Virus record (IMG/VR): IMGVR_UViG_3300037843_001193
Coordinates: 1-61,868 of that record
Origin: a virus
Length of the DNA stretch: 61,868 bases
Direction: 5' to 3' (one strand)
Shown here: positions 42,779-49,722 of the stretch, piece after piece
Layout of the letters: each line of letters starts with the position of its first letter
Position numbering within the stretch: the stretch's first letter is position 1
Program-made: the position numbers and the translations under genes
Notes under the pieces: generated by a model
What the model was told of the DNA's origin: nothing
The model's input: only the letters and a program-made list of their open reading frames with translations
The model's database searches: none

Positions 42779-43483
42779 ATGGCAAAGACGTCGAGGGAAG
42801 CCCTAAGGGAGAAGATAGCGGCGATAGCCGAGGACAGGAAGGCCCAGGAGTACGGCCTGCTGAGGGAGGTGGCCGCCAGGGAGCCTGAGAAGGTCGGGGA
42901 GGCCCTCGGGGAGCTGGCGCACGCCGCCAGCGCATGGGGGGCGTCCGCCGCCGCCCTGCGTGAGAACCTGGACCTGGTGAGCGCCCCGCATGCGGCGTCC
43001 CTGAGGGCCAGGACAGCGGCCAGGAGGAAGTACGCCGCCGAGTTCCGGCGCATCGCCGAGGTGGCCCCGGAGCAGGTCGAGGACGCCGTGGTCGAGCTTT
43101 ACCGCTCCATCGACGAGATTGCCGCAGGGCTGGAGAACCTGGCGTCCCACCTGGGGATAGACCTTGCGGAGGCCGGCGAGGAGGAGCTTCCCCCTGCGGA
43201 GGGCGCAGGGGACGGGGACGAGGGCCTGCACGGCGAGATGCCTGTCGGGGGGACCGAGCCTGCCGAGGAGGACGACCTTGCCAAGGAGGCCGGCGGCGAG
43301 GGGGCGTTCACGACCGACCGTGACGAGGAGGGCAAGCCCAAGCCCCCCTCCAGGATGGAGAACCGGACGGCCACCGGGAGCGGGGCCTTCGTCACCGACC
43401 GTGACCAGGGGGCAGAGCCTAAGCCCGTGGAGAAGGCCGAGATTCCCGTCTCCCAGGGCGAGGCCGCCATCAAGCAGAAGTAA
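42779..43483 (+). CDS. Helical protein with repeated TDRD tail motif, 234 aa
   Basis: GGAGGAG precedes the ATG; the frame is open upstream but those residues overlap the previous gene. The first 140 residues are Ala/Arg/Glu helices. The tail has two copies of G.GAFxTDRD....PKP, the second followed by EKAEIP. The gene at 20621 carries the related WVTDRDEKADAK with AEVP. The shared motif may be a targeting or cleavage signal for virion assembly. A head-core or scaffold role is possible. Confidence 0.55.
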   Translation: MAKTSREALREKIAAIAEDRKAQEYGLLREVAAREPEKVGEALGELAHAASAWGASAAALRENLDLVSAPHAASLRARTAARRKYAAEFRRIAEVAPEQVEDAVVELYRSIDEIAAGLENLASHLGIDLAEAGEEELPPAEGAGDGDEGLHGEMPVGGTEPAEEDDLAKEAGGEGAFTTDRDEEGKPKPPSRMENRTATGSGAFVTDRDQGAEPKPVEKAEIPVSQGEAAIKQK

Positions 43484-43539
43484 CCCTGCCGCCGCTGCCA
43501 GCATCTAAAAGCCAAGGTATTGTATAGGTGGAGGTGCGT

Positions 43540-44316
43540 ATGAGCAAGATACTGCTCTCTGCTCTCGTGTTCCTGCTTCTCTCCCTGCCTGCCCCTGCCC
43601 AGCGCCACGGCGGGCCGGCTGCGGGAGGAAGGTCCCCTTCCCCTGCTGCCGCCCCCAGGCCGGGCGGAGGGGGTACCCATGCCCAGGCACCTGCCAGGGC
43701 GGGGGGGCGCTCCTACGGGCGTCCTGGCGCTCCTGCGGGGCATCCTGGCGAGGCCCACGGCAGTATACGGGCACCCGGCCAGTCTTCCTACCATAGCCCC
43801 TACCATGCCTCTATCCCAGGGGGACGCTACAGCGCCTACTTCGGGAGGGGGCACCGGTTCGTCCCCTGGCACGGGTCCCCCTACTTCCATGGCGGACGGG
43901 GATGGCACGGGCACCGGGGGTTCCGGTACGGCGGGTTCTACTGGGGGTTCGACATCTGGCCCTACGGCGTAGGGCCCTGGTGGTGGGGCTACGACGACCC
44001 GGTATACATCATAATCGAGGGGGGCTGCTACTATGCCTACGACGACCTGCACCCTGGGCAGAGGGTAGAGGTGACCCCGCAGCCCGATAGGGAAGAGACA
44101 GGCACGGTGGTCATCAGGGGCGGGGCCAGGGGTGACCAGGTCCTCGTGGACAAGGCGCTTGCCGGGTATATAGGCGAGCTGGGTGCGTTCTCCCTCCCGG
44201 CAGGCCCCCATGCCCTTGAGGTCAAGGGCAGGGGGCCGTACTTCGGGGAGGACATAATGGTCCTTGCAGGGCACGAGCTTGACATCGACGTGCCGGGCGC
44301 TCCGCCCTCCGACTAG
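43540..44316 (+). CDS. Secreted Gly/His/Tyr-rich protein with PEGA-like end, 258 aa
   Basis: A signal peptide (ILLSALVFLLLSLPAPAQ) leads into a Pro/Gly/His-rich stretch and a Trp/Tyr-rich block (WPYGVGPWWWGYDDP). Residues 190-250 resemble a PEGA domain (TGTVVIRGGARGDQVLVDK, LPAGPHALEVKG), a small beta fold of bacterial surface proteins. Such proteins are common in Acidobacteria and deltaproteobacteria. In a phage it may alter the envelope or block other phages. GGTGGAGG precedes the ATG. The stop shares CTAG with the converging gene. Confidence 0.6.
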   Translation: MSKILLSALVFLLLSLPAPAQRHGGPAAGGRSPSPAAAPRPGGGGTHAQAPARAGGRSYGRPGAPAGHPGEAHGSIRAPGQSSYHSPYHASIPGGRYSAYFGRGHRFVPWHGSPYFHGGRGWHGHRGFRYGGFYWGFDIWPYGVGPWWWGYDDPVYIIIEGGCYYAYDDLHPGQRVEVTPQPDREETGTVVIRGGARGDQVLVDKALAGYIGELGAFSLPAGPHALEVKGRGPYFGEDIMVLAGHELDIDVPGAPPSD

Positions 44317-44786
44317 CCGTTGATGGGCTGTAGCCCGTGCGGCCACTTCTCGACAGCGGGGGCATCGGGGGCCTTCTTGCGCCCCGGCTCCTGCTGCTCC
44401 AGGGCACGCCGCACGCCGTCCACGGGGAGGCAGAACACCTTGCCGTCCTTCGCACGCTTCGCCAGGATGGGGAAGCGTGTAGCCTTGGGGCGCATGCCTG
44501 TGATGGTGTACCTCTCGAAGCTGAAGGTGATGGTCTTGCCGAGGTCGTCCGCCTGGAGGTCGTAGAGGGTGGCGTAGCTCTTGAAGTCCTCCGCCTCCTT
44601 GCTGTTCACGGTCCCGTCCTGGGACACGGTGCTGCACTCGACCTTGAGGGTGAAGTGCCCGCCCGAGAACGTCCCCCTCCCCGGCCTGATTACGATTCCG
44701 TGCTTGGCCGCTATCGCCTGCAACGCCTCCTCGATGTCCCTGCTGAGGATACGGCACGACGTCCTGTCGAAGCCCGTGATAGCCAT
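44313..44786 (-). CDS. Hypothetical protein, 157 aa
   Basis: GGAGGAAGGG precedes the ATG. The front (TSCRILSRDIEEALQAIAAK) and a beta middle (ITFSFERYTITGMRPKATR) suggest a small mixed fold; the end is Pro/Lys-rich. It closes the minus-strand accessory run. Function unknown. Confidence 0.6.
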   Translation of the reverse strand: MAITGFDRTSCRILSRDIEEALQAIAAKHGIVIRPGRGTFSGGHFTLKVECSTVSQDGTVNSKEAEDFKSYATLYDLQADDLGKTITFSFERYTITGMRPKATRFPILAKRAKDGKVFCLPVDGVRRALEQQEPGRKKAPDAPAVEKWPHGLQPING

Positions 44787-44789
44787 AGG

Positions 44790-44960
44790 TTACCCTTCCT
44801 CCTGGTTTAGCATCCGCCTTACCGCCCGGTTCGCCGACACCCCTGCCTTGCCCTGCGGGTGCTCCTCCAGCGGCCTGCCGCAGACGGCGCATCCGGGGCC
44901 CGTATAGGTGGGGTTCTCGGTATAGGGGTGGTTCTCCGGCTTGAAGAAGTCTCTGTCCAT
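44790..44960 (-). CDS. Small zinc-type protein, 56 aa, possibly leaderless
   Basis: The frame encodes MDRDFFKPENHPYTEN, then CAVCGRPLEEHP and a basic helix. The ATG lies only seven bases after the -10 of the promoter at 44968-45004 and has no ribosome site, so the mRNA may begin at the start codon. Its stop lies four bases before the next start. Confidence 0.55.
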   Translation of the reverse strand: MDRDFFKPENHPYTENPTYTGPGCAVCGRPLEEHPQGKAGVSANRAVRRMLNQEEG

Positions 44961-44967
44961 CGGGTAT

Positions 44968-45004
44968 AGTATACACCGTCCTACACGGAGCAGGCAGGGG
45001 ATTC
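44968..45004 (-). promoter_or_regulatory. Accessory-type promoter (minus strand)
   Basis: Read on the minus strand: GAATCC (45004-44999), 25 bases, then TATACT (44973-44968), with GTGTAGGACGGTG before the -10. It lies partly inside the end of the gene at 44981. Confidence 0.75.
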
Positions 45005-45154
45005 TGCCCGGCTGTAGTAGTTCTTCACCAGGCTCCTCATCGTCTCGTCCACCGACATGTGCCAGGAGAGGTACCCGTCCTGCCCCTCCCGGAGCAGCGC
45101 CACGAGGCGCTCGGCGTCCCTCAGCATCTCCTCCCTGCGGGCCTTCTCTGCCAT
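44981..45154 (-). CDS. Small helical protein, 57 aa
   Basis: GGAGGAAG precedes an ATG that overlaps the previous stop (TGATG). The product is a charged helix (KARREEMLRDAERLVALL) with a short tail. Function unknown. Confidence 0.5.
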   Translation of the reverse strand: MAEKARREEMLRDAERLVALLREGQDGYLSWHMSVDETMRSLVKNYYSRAESPACSV

Positions 45155-45243
45155 CACTTCCTCCTCCCTGCCCCCCATATCACCAGGGCATTGGGCACCA
45201 GCATGGCCAGGAACAGGCCTATGACCGCTAGCCCTGCGCTCAC
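45154..45243 (-). CDS. 29-residue membrane peptide (GTG start)
   Basis: GAGGGG precedes a GTG that overlaps the previous stop as GTGA. The product is one hydrophobic helix (GLAVIGLFLAMLVPNALVIW) with a basic tail. Its stop overlaps the next ATG. It may be a small membrane toxin, holin partner or coupler. Confidence 0.45.
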   Translation of the reverse strand: MSAGLAVIGLFLAMLVPNALVIWGAGRRK

Positions 45244-45449
45244 CTGCCCCTCCTCGGGAAGTCCGCCTCGAAGTCCCGGTCGTTGAGGTCATGGTAAAGC
45301 TCCCATACCCGGCAGCCTACCTCCTTCTCCCATCCCAGGGCCTCCCGGTCCGTCTCCAGCCTGGGCTTCTCCAGCAGCCCCAGCAGGGCCCTGGCGTGCC
45401 CGAGCATGGACTCCCTGCGGGTCCCTGGGTGCAGTATCCTCTCGTCCAT
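45240..45449 (-). CDS. Small hypothetical protein, 69 aa
   Basis: GGAGGAGG precedes the ATG. The product is charged and mainly helical (MLGHARALLGLLEKPRLE), with a Trp/Tyr patch and an acidic-basic end. No family is recognised. Confidence 0.5.
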   Translation of the reverse strand: MDERILHPGTRRESMLGHARALLGLLEKPRLETDREALGWEKEVGCRVWELYHDLNDRDFEADFPRRGR

Positions 45450-45469
45450 ACCTCCTCCTAACCGGCAGG

Positions 45470-46060
45470 CTATACCCCCCTGCCCCTGAGCACATGGGAG
45501 ACGGTGACCGCCAGCAGCAGCAGGTCGTAGGCAAGCCCCCTGCGGCGGCGGTAGCAGCGGTGCAGGCGCACCTCGTACCCCCTCCCCAGCGAGTTGACCC
45601 TCTCCCGCCCCACGAGCTGGGACAGCCCTGTGATGCCGGGGGGCATGTCCAGGCAGTCGGAGTAGCCGGGCACCGTCCTGGACAGGTGCTCGGCTATGCC
45701 GTACTCGTCCGGCCGTGGGCCGACCATGCTCATGTCGCCCACGAGGACGTTCCAGAGCTGCGGCAGCTCGTCCAGGTGGGTGCGCCGCAGCAGCCACCCC
45801 AGCGGGGTCACCCTGGGGTCGCCCCTCTCCACCAGGTCCAGCCTGCGGGCCGAGCCGTTGCGCATGGTCCGCAGCTTGTACATGGTGAAGGGCCTGCCGT
45901 GCCTGCCCATCCGCTTCTGCCTGAACAGGGCGGGCCCGGGGGAGGTCAGGCGCACGGCGGCGGCCAGGGCGGCAAGGAGCGGGGACACGGCCGCCAGCAG
46001 CAGCACGGCCAGGGCCACGTCGAGCGCCCGCTTGGCATGGTAGTACCTGGCGTCCGCCAC
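45470..46060 (-). CDS. Phosphoglycosyl (bacterial sugar) transferase, 196 aa
   Basis: The family order is complete: a membrane helix entry (KRALDVALAVLLLAAVSPLL), SPGPALFRQKRMGRHG, FTMYKLRTM, DELPQLWNVLVGDMS, MVGPRP and PGITGLSQL. Such enzymes move a sugar-phosphate onto a polyisoprenyl phosphate and start a surface polysaccharide. The GTG at 46060 has a perfect GGGGGAGGG site and gives the usual length. It could start or redirect a host glycan, possibly with the cassette at 57369-61868. Confidence 0.85.
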   Translation of the reverse strand: MADARYYHAKRALDVALAVLLLAAVSPLLAALAAAVRLTSPGPALFRQKRMGRHGRPFTMYKLRTMRNGSARRLDLVERGDPRVTPLGWLLRRTHLDELPQLWNVLVGDMSMVGPRPDEYGIAEHLSRTVPGYSDCLDMPPGITGLSQLVGRERVNSLGRGYEVRLHRCYRRRRGLAYDLLLLAVTVSHVLRGRGV

Positions 46061-46071
46061 TATCCCTCCCC

Positions 46072-46338
46072 CTAGCGTGGGTGCGGCCCCCCTGCGCAGT
46101 AGCATATGGCCCTGCCGCTCGCCCTCGCCTTCCTCAGGCGCTCCTCCCTGCGGGCCTCGGCCGCAATCTGGTTCGCCCGGTTCCACATCTGCGCCCAGGA
46201 TATGCTGACCTCGTGCCTGCACCCCTTGGGGCGCAGCCTCAGCCCCCATGCCTCCACGTGGGCCACCATCAGGCGCTTCCCCACGAGGAGCGGCGTCTCC
46301 AGGCACAGCTTGGTCTTGCGCCTCAGTATGCTGGTCAT
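46072..46338 (-). CDS. Conserved phage hypothetical protein, 88 aa
   Basis: The pattern TKLCLETPLLVGKRLMVAHV, then GCRHEVSISWAQMWNRANQ and IAAEARREER, recurs as an uncharacterised small phage protein. GGGGAAGG precedes the ATG, which overlaps the previous stop. Its C end has two Cys and a His. Function unknown. Confidence 0.6.
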   Translation of the reverse strand: MTSILRRKTKLCLETPLLVGKRLMVAHVEAWGLRLRPKGCRHEVSISWAQMWNRANQIAAEARREERLRKARASGRAICYCAGGPHPR

Positions 46339-46499
46339 CGGTACCTTCCCCTCCTTGGCCCCTGCCCTGCCACGTGCCCTGCGATAGCGCCCATGTTCCC
46401 TGCGATGCCCAGGATGGCGGCCACCGCTACGAGGAGCACTGCCGCTACCGCCGACAGGAGCGCCACCTCCAGCCAGTCTACCGCATACCAGTTCACCAT
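46335..46499 (-). CDS. Single-helix membrane protein, 54 aa
   Basis: One long hydrophobic helix (VALLSAVAAVLLVAVAAILG) follows a short N-terminal part, and the tail is basic. GGAAGGG precedes the ATG. Function unknown. Confidence 0.5.
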   Translation of the reverse strand: MVNWYAVDWLEVALLSAVAAVLLVAVAAILGIAGNMGAIAGHVAGQGPRRGRYR

Positions 46500-46510
46500 G
46501 GCTGCCCTTC

Positions 46511-46810
46511 CTACTCTATGGTCATCACCACGAGGCCCCTGTCCTCCAGCGACACGGTGACCACCGTGCCGGGCGGGAGGGGGCCTGCGCAGTGCCATAC
46601 CGACACGTGGTAGCGCCCCTTGGGGAACTCCATGTCCCTCGTCCATGCCGTCCCCCCGCCGTCCGTGAGGCATGCCACGGGGGCACGGCTCCTGAGCACC
46701 AGGACGGTTGCGTCCTGCGGCCCCTGGTGCTTCCACCACTCGACCTTCACGCCCGCCCCGCTGTCCTCCATGTGCCCCCAGGACACGAGGCGGTTGCCGT
46801 TGCTAGGCAT
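46511..46810 (-). CDS. Hypothetical beta-rich protein, 99 aa
   Basis: Contains several short strands (KVEWWKHQGPQDATVLVL, RYHVSVWHCAG, TVVTVSLEDRGLVVMTI), suggesting a small beta sandwich. The ATG at 46810 lies inside the end of the preceding gene; a second ATG at 46771 is possible. No family is recognised. Confidence 0.5.
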   Translation of the reverse strand: MPSNGNRLVSWGHMEDSGAGVKVEWWKHQGPQDATVLVLRSRAPVACLTDGGGTAWTRDMEFPKGRYHVSVWHCAGPLPPGTVVTVSLEDRGLVVMTIE

Positions 46811-47189
46811 CCTTGCGGTCCCCCGGTGCCTCCCCTGGGAAGTATACCCCCAGGTCCCTGACCATCTGCACGATTGCCTCGCACATGTCGATGTCGAACC
46901 ACCCCTCGTCCGGCACGGGCCTGACGGAGTAGCTGCGCAGCTTGCCGGACTCCTTGAGGCGCTGGAGGCCTGCCGTGAACTCCTGGTAGTCGTCGTAGCT
47001 GAGCATGGCCCTGAAGGCCCGCTCCTCGTCCGGCACGGCGACCTTCGCCCTGGAGCCGAGCAGCATCCTTACCTCGAAGAGGCAGGTGTTGTCGGTCACC
47101 CTTATGGCCTCCAGGATAAGCTCGTCCATCCCCTGCCTCCCCCCCGTGAAGGGGAAGCCTGCCTTGTCGTCCCGCTCCCTCTTGTGCAT
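46803..47189 (-). CDS. Hypothetical protein, 128 aa
   Basis: GGGGGG precedes the ATG at 47189 (MHKRERDDKAG). The middle is a mixed helix-strand region (ELILEAIRVTDNTCLFEVRM) and the end is acidic (GWFDIDMCEAIVQMVRDLG). An accessory gene of unknown role. Confidence 0.5.
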   Translation of the reverse strand: MHKRERDDKAGFPFTGGRQGMDELILEAIRVTDNTCLFEVRMLLGSRAKVAVPDEERAFRAMLSYDDYQEFTAGLQRLKESGKLRSYSVRPVPDEGWFDIDMCEAIVQMVRDLGVYFPGEAPGDRKDA

Positions 47190-47200
47190 CCCTGCCCCCC

Positions 47201-47527
47201 TCAGTACCAGTGCTCCGTCAGCTCGCTGACCAGCTTCCTTATCTCCCCGCCGATGACGGAGGCGTATGCGGGGGAGATTACCTCCCCCTCGGGGTAGTCC
47301 TGCCCGTTCATCAGCCTGTAGAGCCGCTTGATGATGCGGATGGTCGTGGCATCGACGTGCTCCTCCCACTCCGGCTCGAAGCCGTCGCTGGGCCTGCGCA
47401 CGTCTATCCATCCCATGCCGTCGCCGATGGTGCCGGTCAGCATGTCCGTCTTCCTGCCTTCCTCCCTGGGCACGCCGCACCTTACCGTTCCGCATGGTAC
47501 ACAGTTGAACTCGCTATGGGTTTTCAC
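47201..47527 (-). CDS. Hypothetical protein, 108 aa (GTG start)
   Basis: GGAGACCA precedes the GTG, which lies inside the end of the nucleotidyltransferase gene. The front has two Cys (NCVPCGTVRC), possibly half of a metal site. The C-terminal half is helical (TTIRIIKRLYRLMNG). Function unknown. Confidence 0.5.
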   Translation of the reverse strand: MKTHSEFNCVPCGTVRCGVPREEGRKTDMLTGTIGDGMGWIDVRRPSDGFEPEWEEHVDATTIRIIKRLYRLMNGQDYPEGEVISPAYASVIGGEIRKLVSELTEHWY

Positions 47528-48071
47528 TGGTCTCCTTCTCCGCCAGCCGGTATGCCCCCAGGTACCTGTCCCTTACCGACGCATCGACTCCGTATCCCCT
47601 CGGCAGCCGGTTCAGCTTTATCAGCTCTACCACGTCCGCAAGGTCCTTCTGCCTTCCCGAGGACAGCTTGGTGGATACGAGGTCTTCGAGGGTGAGCAGC
47701 AGGGGCCTTCCCGATACCTTCGTGGGCATAGGCAGGGAGAACTTCCCCCCCTTGGACACCGTGCTCCCCCCTTGCAGGAGGTCTACCGGCACCCTGGTCT
47801 CCCTGTCCGTCACGGTCATCCCCGACCCCTGGTTCTTCCTGAACAGCCCGCTCTGCTGGAGACGCCAGATTGCCTCCGCAGGGTCCGGCACGATGATGTC
47901 CACGTCGATGGTCATCCTGGGGTACCCGTGCTCCTGCACGGCGAACCCGCCACAGACGTAGTGCGGTATGCCCCACCCTGCCAGGACGCCCACGGCCTTC
48001 CTCAGGGTCCTGGTCAGGGCGGTCGTGCCCGTCGCCCTCCTCAGGAACTCCGCCTTGAGGTTCATCGGCAT
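47514..48071 (-). CDS. MNT-type nucleotidyltransferase, 185 aa
   Basis: The core HYVCGGFAVQEHGYPRMTID and VDIIVPD gives the GG...D.D pattern of polymerase-beta-like nucleotidyltransferases, followed by an RVPVDLLQGG strand. Related proteins include AbiEii-like toxins and MNT antitoxins that add AMP or other nucleotides. No HEPN partner is adjacent, so a toxin-antitoxin call is not supported. GGGAG precedes the ATG at 48071; an ATG at 48065 overlaps the stop of the frameshifted gene upstream. Confidence 0.7.
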   Translation of the reverse strand: MPMNLKAEFLRRATGTTALTRTLRKAVGVLAGWGIPHYVCGGFAVQEHGYPRMTIDVDIIVPDPAEAIWRLQQSGLFRKNQGSGMTVTDRETRVPVDLLQGGSTVSKGGKFSLPMPTKVSGRPLLLTLEDLVSTKLSSGRQKDLADVVELIKLNRLPRGYGVDASVRDRYLGAYRLAEKETSENP

Positions 48072-48195
48072 GTCATCTCCCACAGGCCCTTCGCCTGCAC
48101 TGCCCTGATGGTGCGCCTGAGCGCCTCTGCCTCGCTGCGCCCCCTGCGCCGTACCAGCACCCCGTGGTAGGGGGCCTTCGGGCACGCTCCCTCAT
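48062..48195 (-). CDS. Small basic protein with an apparent -1 frameshift
   Basis: The ATG at 48195 overlaps the previous stop (ATGA) and reads MRERARR. After the run GGCCCCC the natural-looking frame is the -1 one: YHGVLVRRRGRSEAEALRR and on to WEMTCR, whose TGA (48064-48062) overlaps the next ATG. One extra C in the run would join the two parts into about 44 residues. It is either a real -1 slip, an inactivating mutation or an assembly error. Confidence 0.4.
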
Positions 48196-48407
48196 GTCTC
48201 CATCCTTAGCCGCTTCCTCTGGTACTTCCGGTAGCATCCAGGGCAGTCCTTCTCCGGCTCGAACCTGTCCCGCAGGTAGGGCATCCGCCCCGCTCCCTTG
48301 CCGCACAGGGTGGTGCTCTCCCCGAACGGCACCAGGTGCCCCCTTCTGCCGCCTGTGCTCACCACGGAGTAGCCTTGCAGGTCTACCTCTTCTCCGGCTT
48401 CAGCCAT
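48192..48407 (-). CDS. Small Cys-containing protein, 71 aa
   Basis: The ATG at 48407 (MAEAGEEVDLQGYSVVST) lies within the end of the previous gene. Later residues include TTLCGKG and CPGCYRKYQRKR, a possible zinc site with a basic tail. Function unknown. Confidence 0.5.
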   Translation of the reverse strand: MAEAGEEVDLQGYSVVSTGGRRGHLVPFGESTTLCGKGAGRMPYLRDRFEPEKDCPGCYRKYQRKRLRMET

Positions 48408-48547
48408 TCCCTGTACTCCTGGTCGTACCTCTCGCAGGCCTTGCAGCAGTAGGGGCTTCCCCCCTTCGCTGTGTTTATGCCGCAGTAGAGGCATACCGGT
48501 ATTTCCCTCTTCTTGCGCTTCTTCTCACGTGGGTCCCTGTCTCTCAT
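48383..48547 (-). CDS. Small zinc-ribbon protein, 54 aa
   Basis: CAGGAGAG precedes the ATG. A very basic front (MRDRDPREKKRKKREIP) is followed by CLYCG and CCKACERY, a clear two-pair zinc ribbon. It probably binds nucleic acid. It overlaps the next gene. Confidence 0.6.
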   Translation of the reverse strand: MRDRDPREKKRKKREIPVCLYCGINTAKGGSPYCCKACERYDQEYREWLKPEKR

Positions 48548-48565
48548 ACACTCTCCTGTCAGTGC

Positions 48566-48763
48566 TTAGCGGTCATACCTGAAGACCAGCGGGACCTTTT
48601 CGTCCAGGTGGTACATGGGTCGGTCCAACTTCCTTACCCGGTCCTTTGCCCCGAGCGGGGGGCCGTCCCCCACAAAGTCCCTCGTGATGCAGTACCCTAG
48701 CTGTATCCCGGAGACGTAGGCATGTTGCAGGGCGTTCCTGAACTCTGTCTCGCTCAGCCTCAC
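48566..48763 (-). CDS. Hypothetical protein, 65 aa (GTG start, perhaps longer)
   Basis: The GTG follows a GGGGGG run. The product RLSETEFRNALQHAYVSGI continues through LGYCITRDFVGDGPPLG. Upstream in the same frame AFSDYYNSQEVDPHGG also looks coding but has no usual start. A +1 shift from the small frame at 48851 would supply one, so the true protein may be about 94 residues. Confidence 0.5.
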   Translation of the reverse strand: MRLSETEFRNALQHAYVSGIQLGYCITRDFVGDGPPLGAKDRVRKLDRPMYHLDEKVPLVFRYDR

Positions 48764-48791
48764 CCCCCCGTGCGGGTCAACCTCCTGGCTG

Positions 48792-48851
48792 TTATAGTAG
48801 TCCGAGAAGGCGCTGGGTATGCTCCTTCAGCCCTTTCGCTAGCTTTTTCAT
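48792..48851 (-). CDS. 19-residue frame, possible 5' part of the next gene
   Basis: It starts in an ATGA overlap and reads MKKLAKGLKEHTQRLLGLL, then stops. Skipping one C in CATACCC would join its first 12 residues to AFSDYYNSQEVD of the next frame. It may be a separate peptide or half of a frameshifted gene. Confidence 0.35.
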   Translation of the reverse strand: MKKLAKGLKEHTQRLLGLL

Positions 48852-49207
48852 TGTTCCTCCCGGTAGATGTCGATGAAGGTGGGCTGCGAGGGGGCGTCGG
48901 TGCCGCCGCTCCAGCCCAGGGCGTTCGCCATGGCCACTATCCTGGGGAAGGATGCGGCATGCCGCCTGCCCCTGCCGTCTACCCTGTGCATCAGCGCCAG
49001 CGGCAGGGCACGGTGGTCCTTGAACACCATCCTGCCCGTCAGGGAGTTGTAGGCCACCCATCCTGGGAGCAGCCAGAAGCACTGGTGGGCGCAGACGCCG
49101 CTCCCGGGGACCATCTCACGGGCGCACCCGCACACGGCGCAGCAGGGGCGGCCTACGCCCCGCCGCCCGACCGCCCTTACCGTATAGCGCTGCGACTGGC
49201 TCTTCAT
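48848..49207 (-). CDS. Hypothetical protein with Cys/His cluster, 119 aa
   Basis: GGGGAGA precedes the ATG at 49207. Near residues 20-45 CCAVCGCA and VCAHQC form a likely zinc site. Then WLLPGWVAYNSLTGR and a Lys/Arg/His-rich part follow. The end (SQPTFIDIYREEQ) is acidic. No family is recognised. Confidence 0.55.
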   Translation of the reverse strand: MKSQSQRYTVRAVGRRGVGRPCCAVCGCAREMVPGSGVCAHQCFWLLPGWVAYNSLTGRMVFKDHRALPLALMHRVDGRGRRHAASFPRIVAMANALGWSGGTDAPSQPTFIDIYREEQ

Positions 49208-49479
49208 CGGTCTCCCCTTGCCGTGCCCCTCTTCCTGCGGGGCCCCCTCTTCCTGTCCAGGCACTTGAGGAGGTCCTCCTCCTCCCATACCATGGACTCC
49301 TGGAAGCAGCCCAGGAACCTGACCTCGGCCCTCCCCTTGCCCTTGAAGGTGTCGCCAATGGCCCTCTGGATGTCGTCGAACTGCGGTATGCTTATCAGCC
49401 ACTCCCCACGCACCCCGACCAGGAAGTCCTGGGATGCGTCCCCGTCCGTCAGCGTCACCTTGAATGCCCTTACTGCCAT
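49204..49479 (-). CDS. Hypothetical protein, 91 aa
   Basis: GGGAGGG precedes the ATG, 21 bases after the -10 of the promoter at 49500-49536. The front is beta-rich (RAFKVTLTDGDASQDFLVGV) and the tail is basic (CLDRKRGPRRKRG). It opens a minus-strand operon. Function unknown. Confidence 0.6.
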   Translation of the reverse strand: MAVRAFKVTLTDGDASQDFLVGVRGEWLISIPQFDDIQRAIGDTFKGKGRAEVRFLGCFQESMVWEEEDLLKCLDRKRGPRRKRGTARGDR

Positions 49480-49499
49480 GGGTAATCCCTCCCGCTACT

Positions 49500-49536
49500 A
49501 CTATACACCAGGATACACAGGGCGCTGGCGGGATTC
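49500..49536 (-). promoter_or_regulatory. Accessory-type promoter (minus strand)
   Basis: Minus strand: GAATCC (49536-49531), 25 bases, then TATAGT (49505-49500), with GTGTATCCTGGTG before the -10. It overlaps the end of the gene at 49501. Confidence 0.75.
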
Positions 49537-49722
49537 TCTCCGTAGCTGCCTCCGCAGGTTCCTCCTGGCGCTGGCCACGGCGTCCGCCTTGAAGGGACCT
49601 TCCCCCCTGGCGGTATGGTACATGCCGCTGCGGTCGGACCTGGAGGCATAGGCATGCCACCACCCGCCCGCAAAGTAGGTGAGGCGCACCCTGTAGGCGC
49701 TTATGGAGGTCCTCTCCCTCAT
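49501..49722 (-). CDS. Small basic protein, 73 aa
   Basis: The ATG overlaps the previous stop as ATGA. The product has a Tyr/Trp-rich front (YRVRLTYFAGGWWHAYA) and an Arg-rich helix (SARRNLRRQLRRE), suggesting nucleic-acid contact. Its end contains the next promoter. Confidence 0.5.
   Translation of the reverse strand: MRERTSISAYRVRLTYFAGGWWHAYASRSDRSGMYHTARGEGPFKADAVASARRNLRRQLRRESRQRPVYPGV

Noticed and set aside
47514-48071. A toxin-antitoxin pair around the nucleotidyltransferase.
   Set aside because: The adjacent genes show no HEPN or other toxin features, so only the single enzyme is called.
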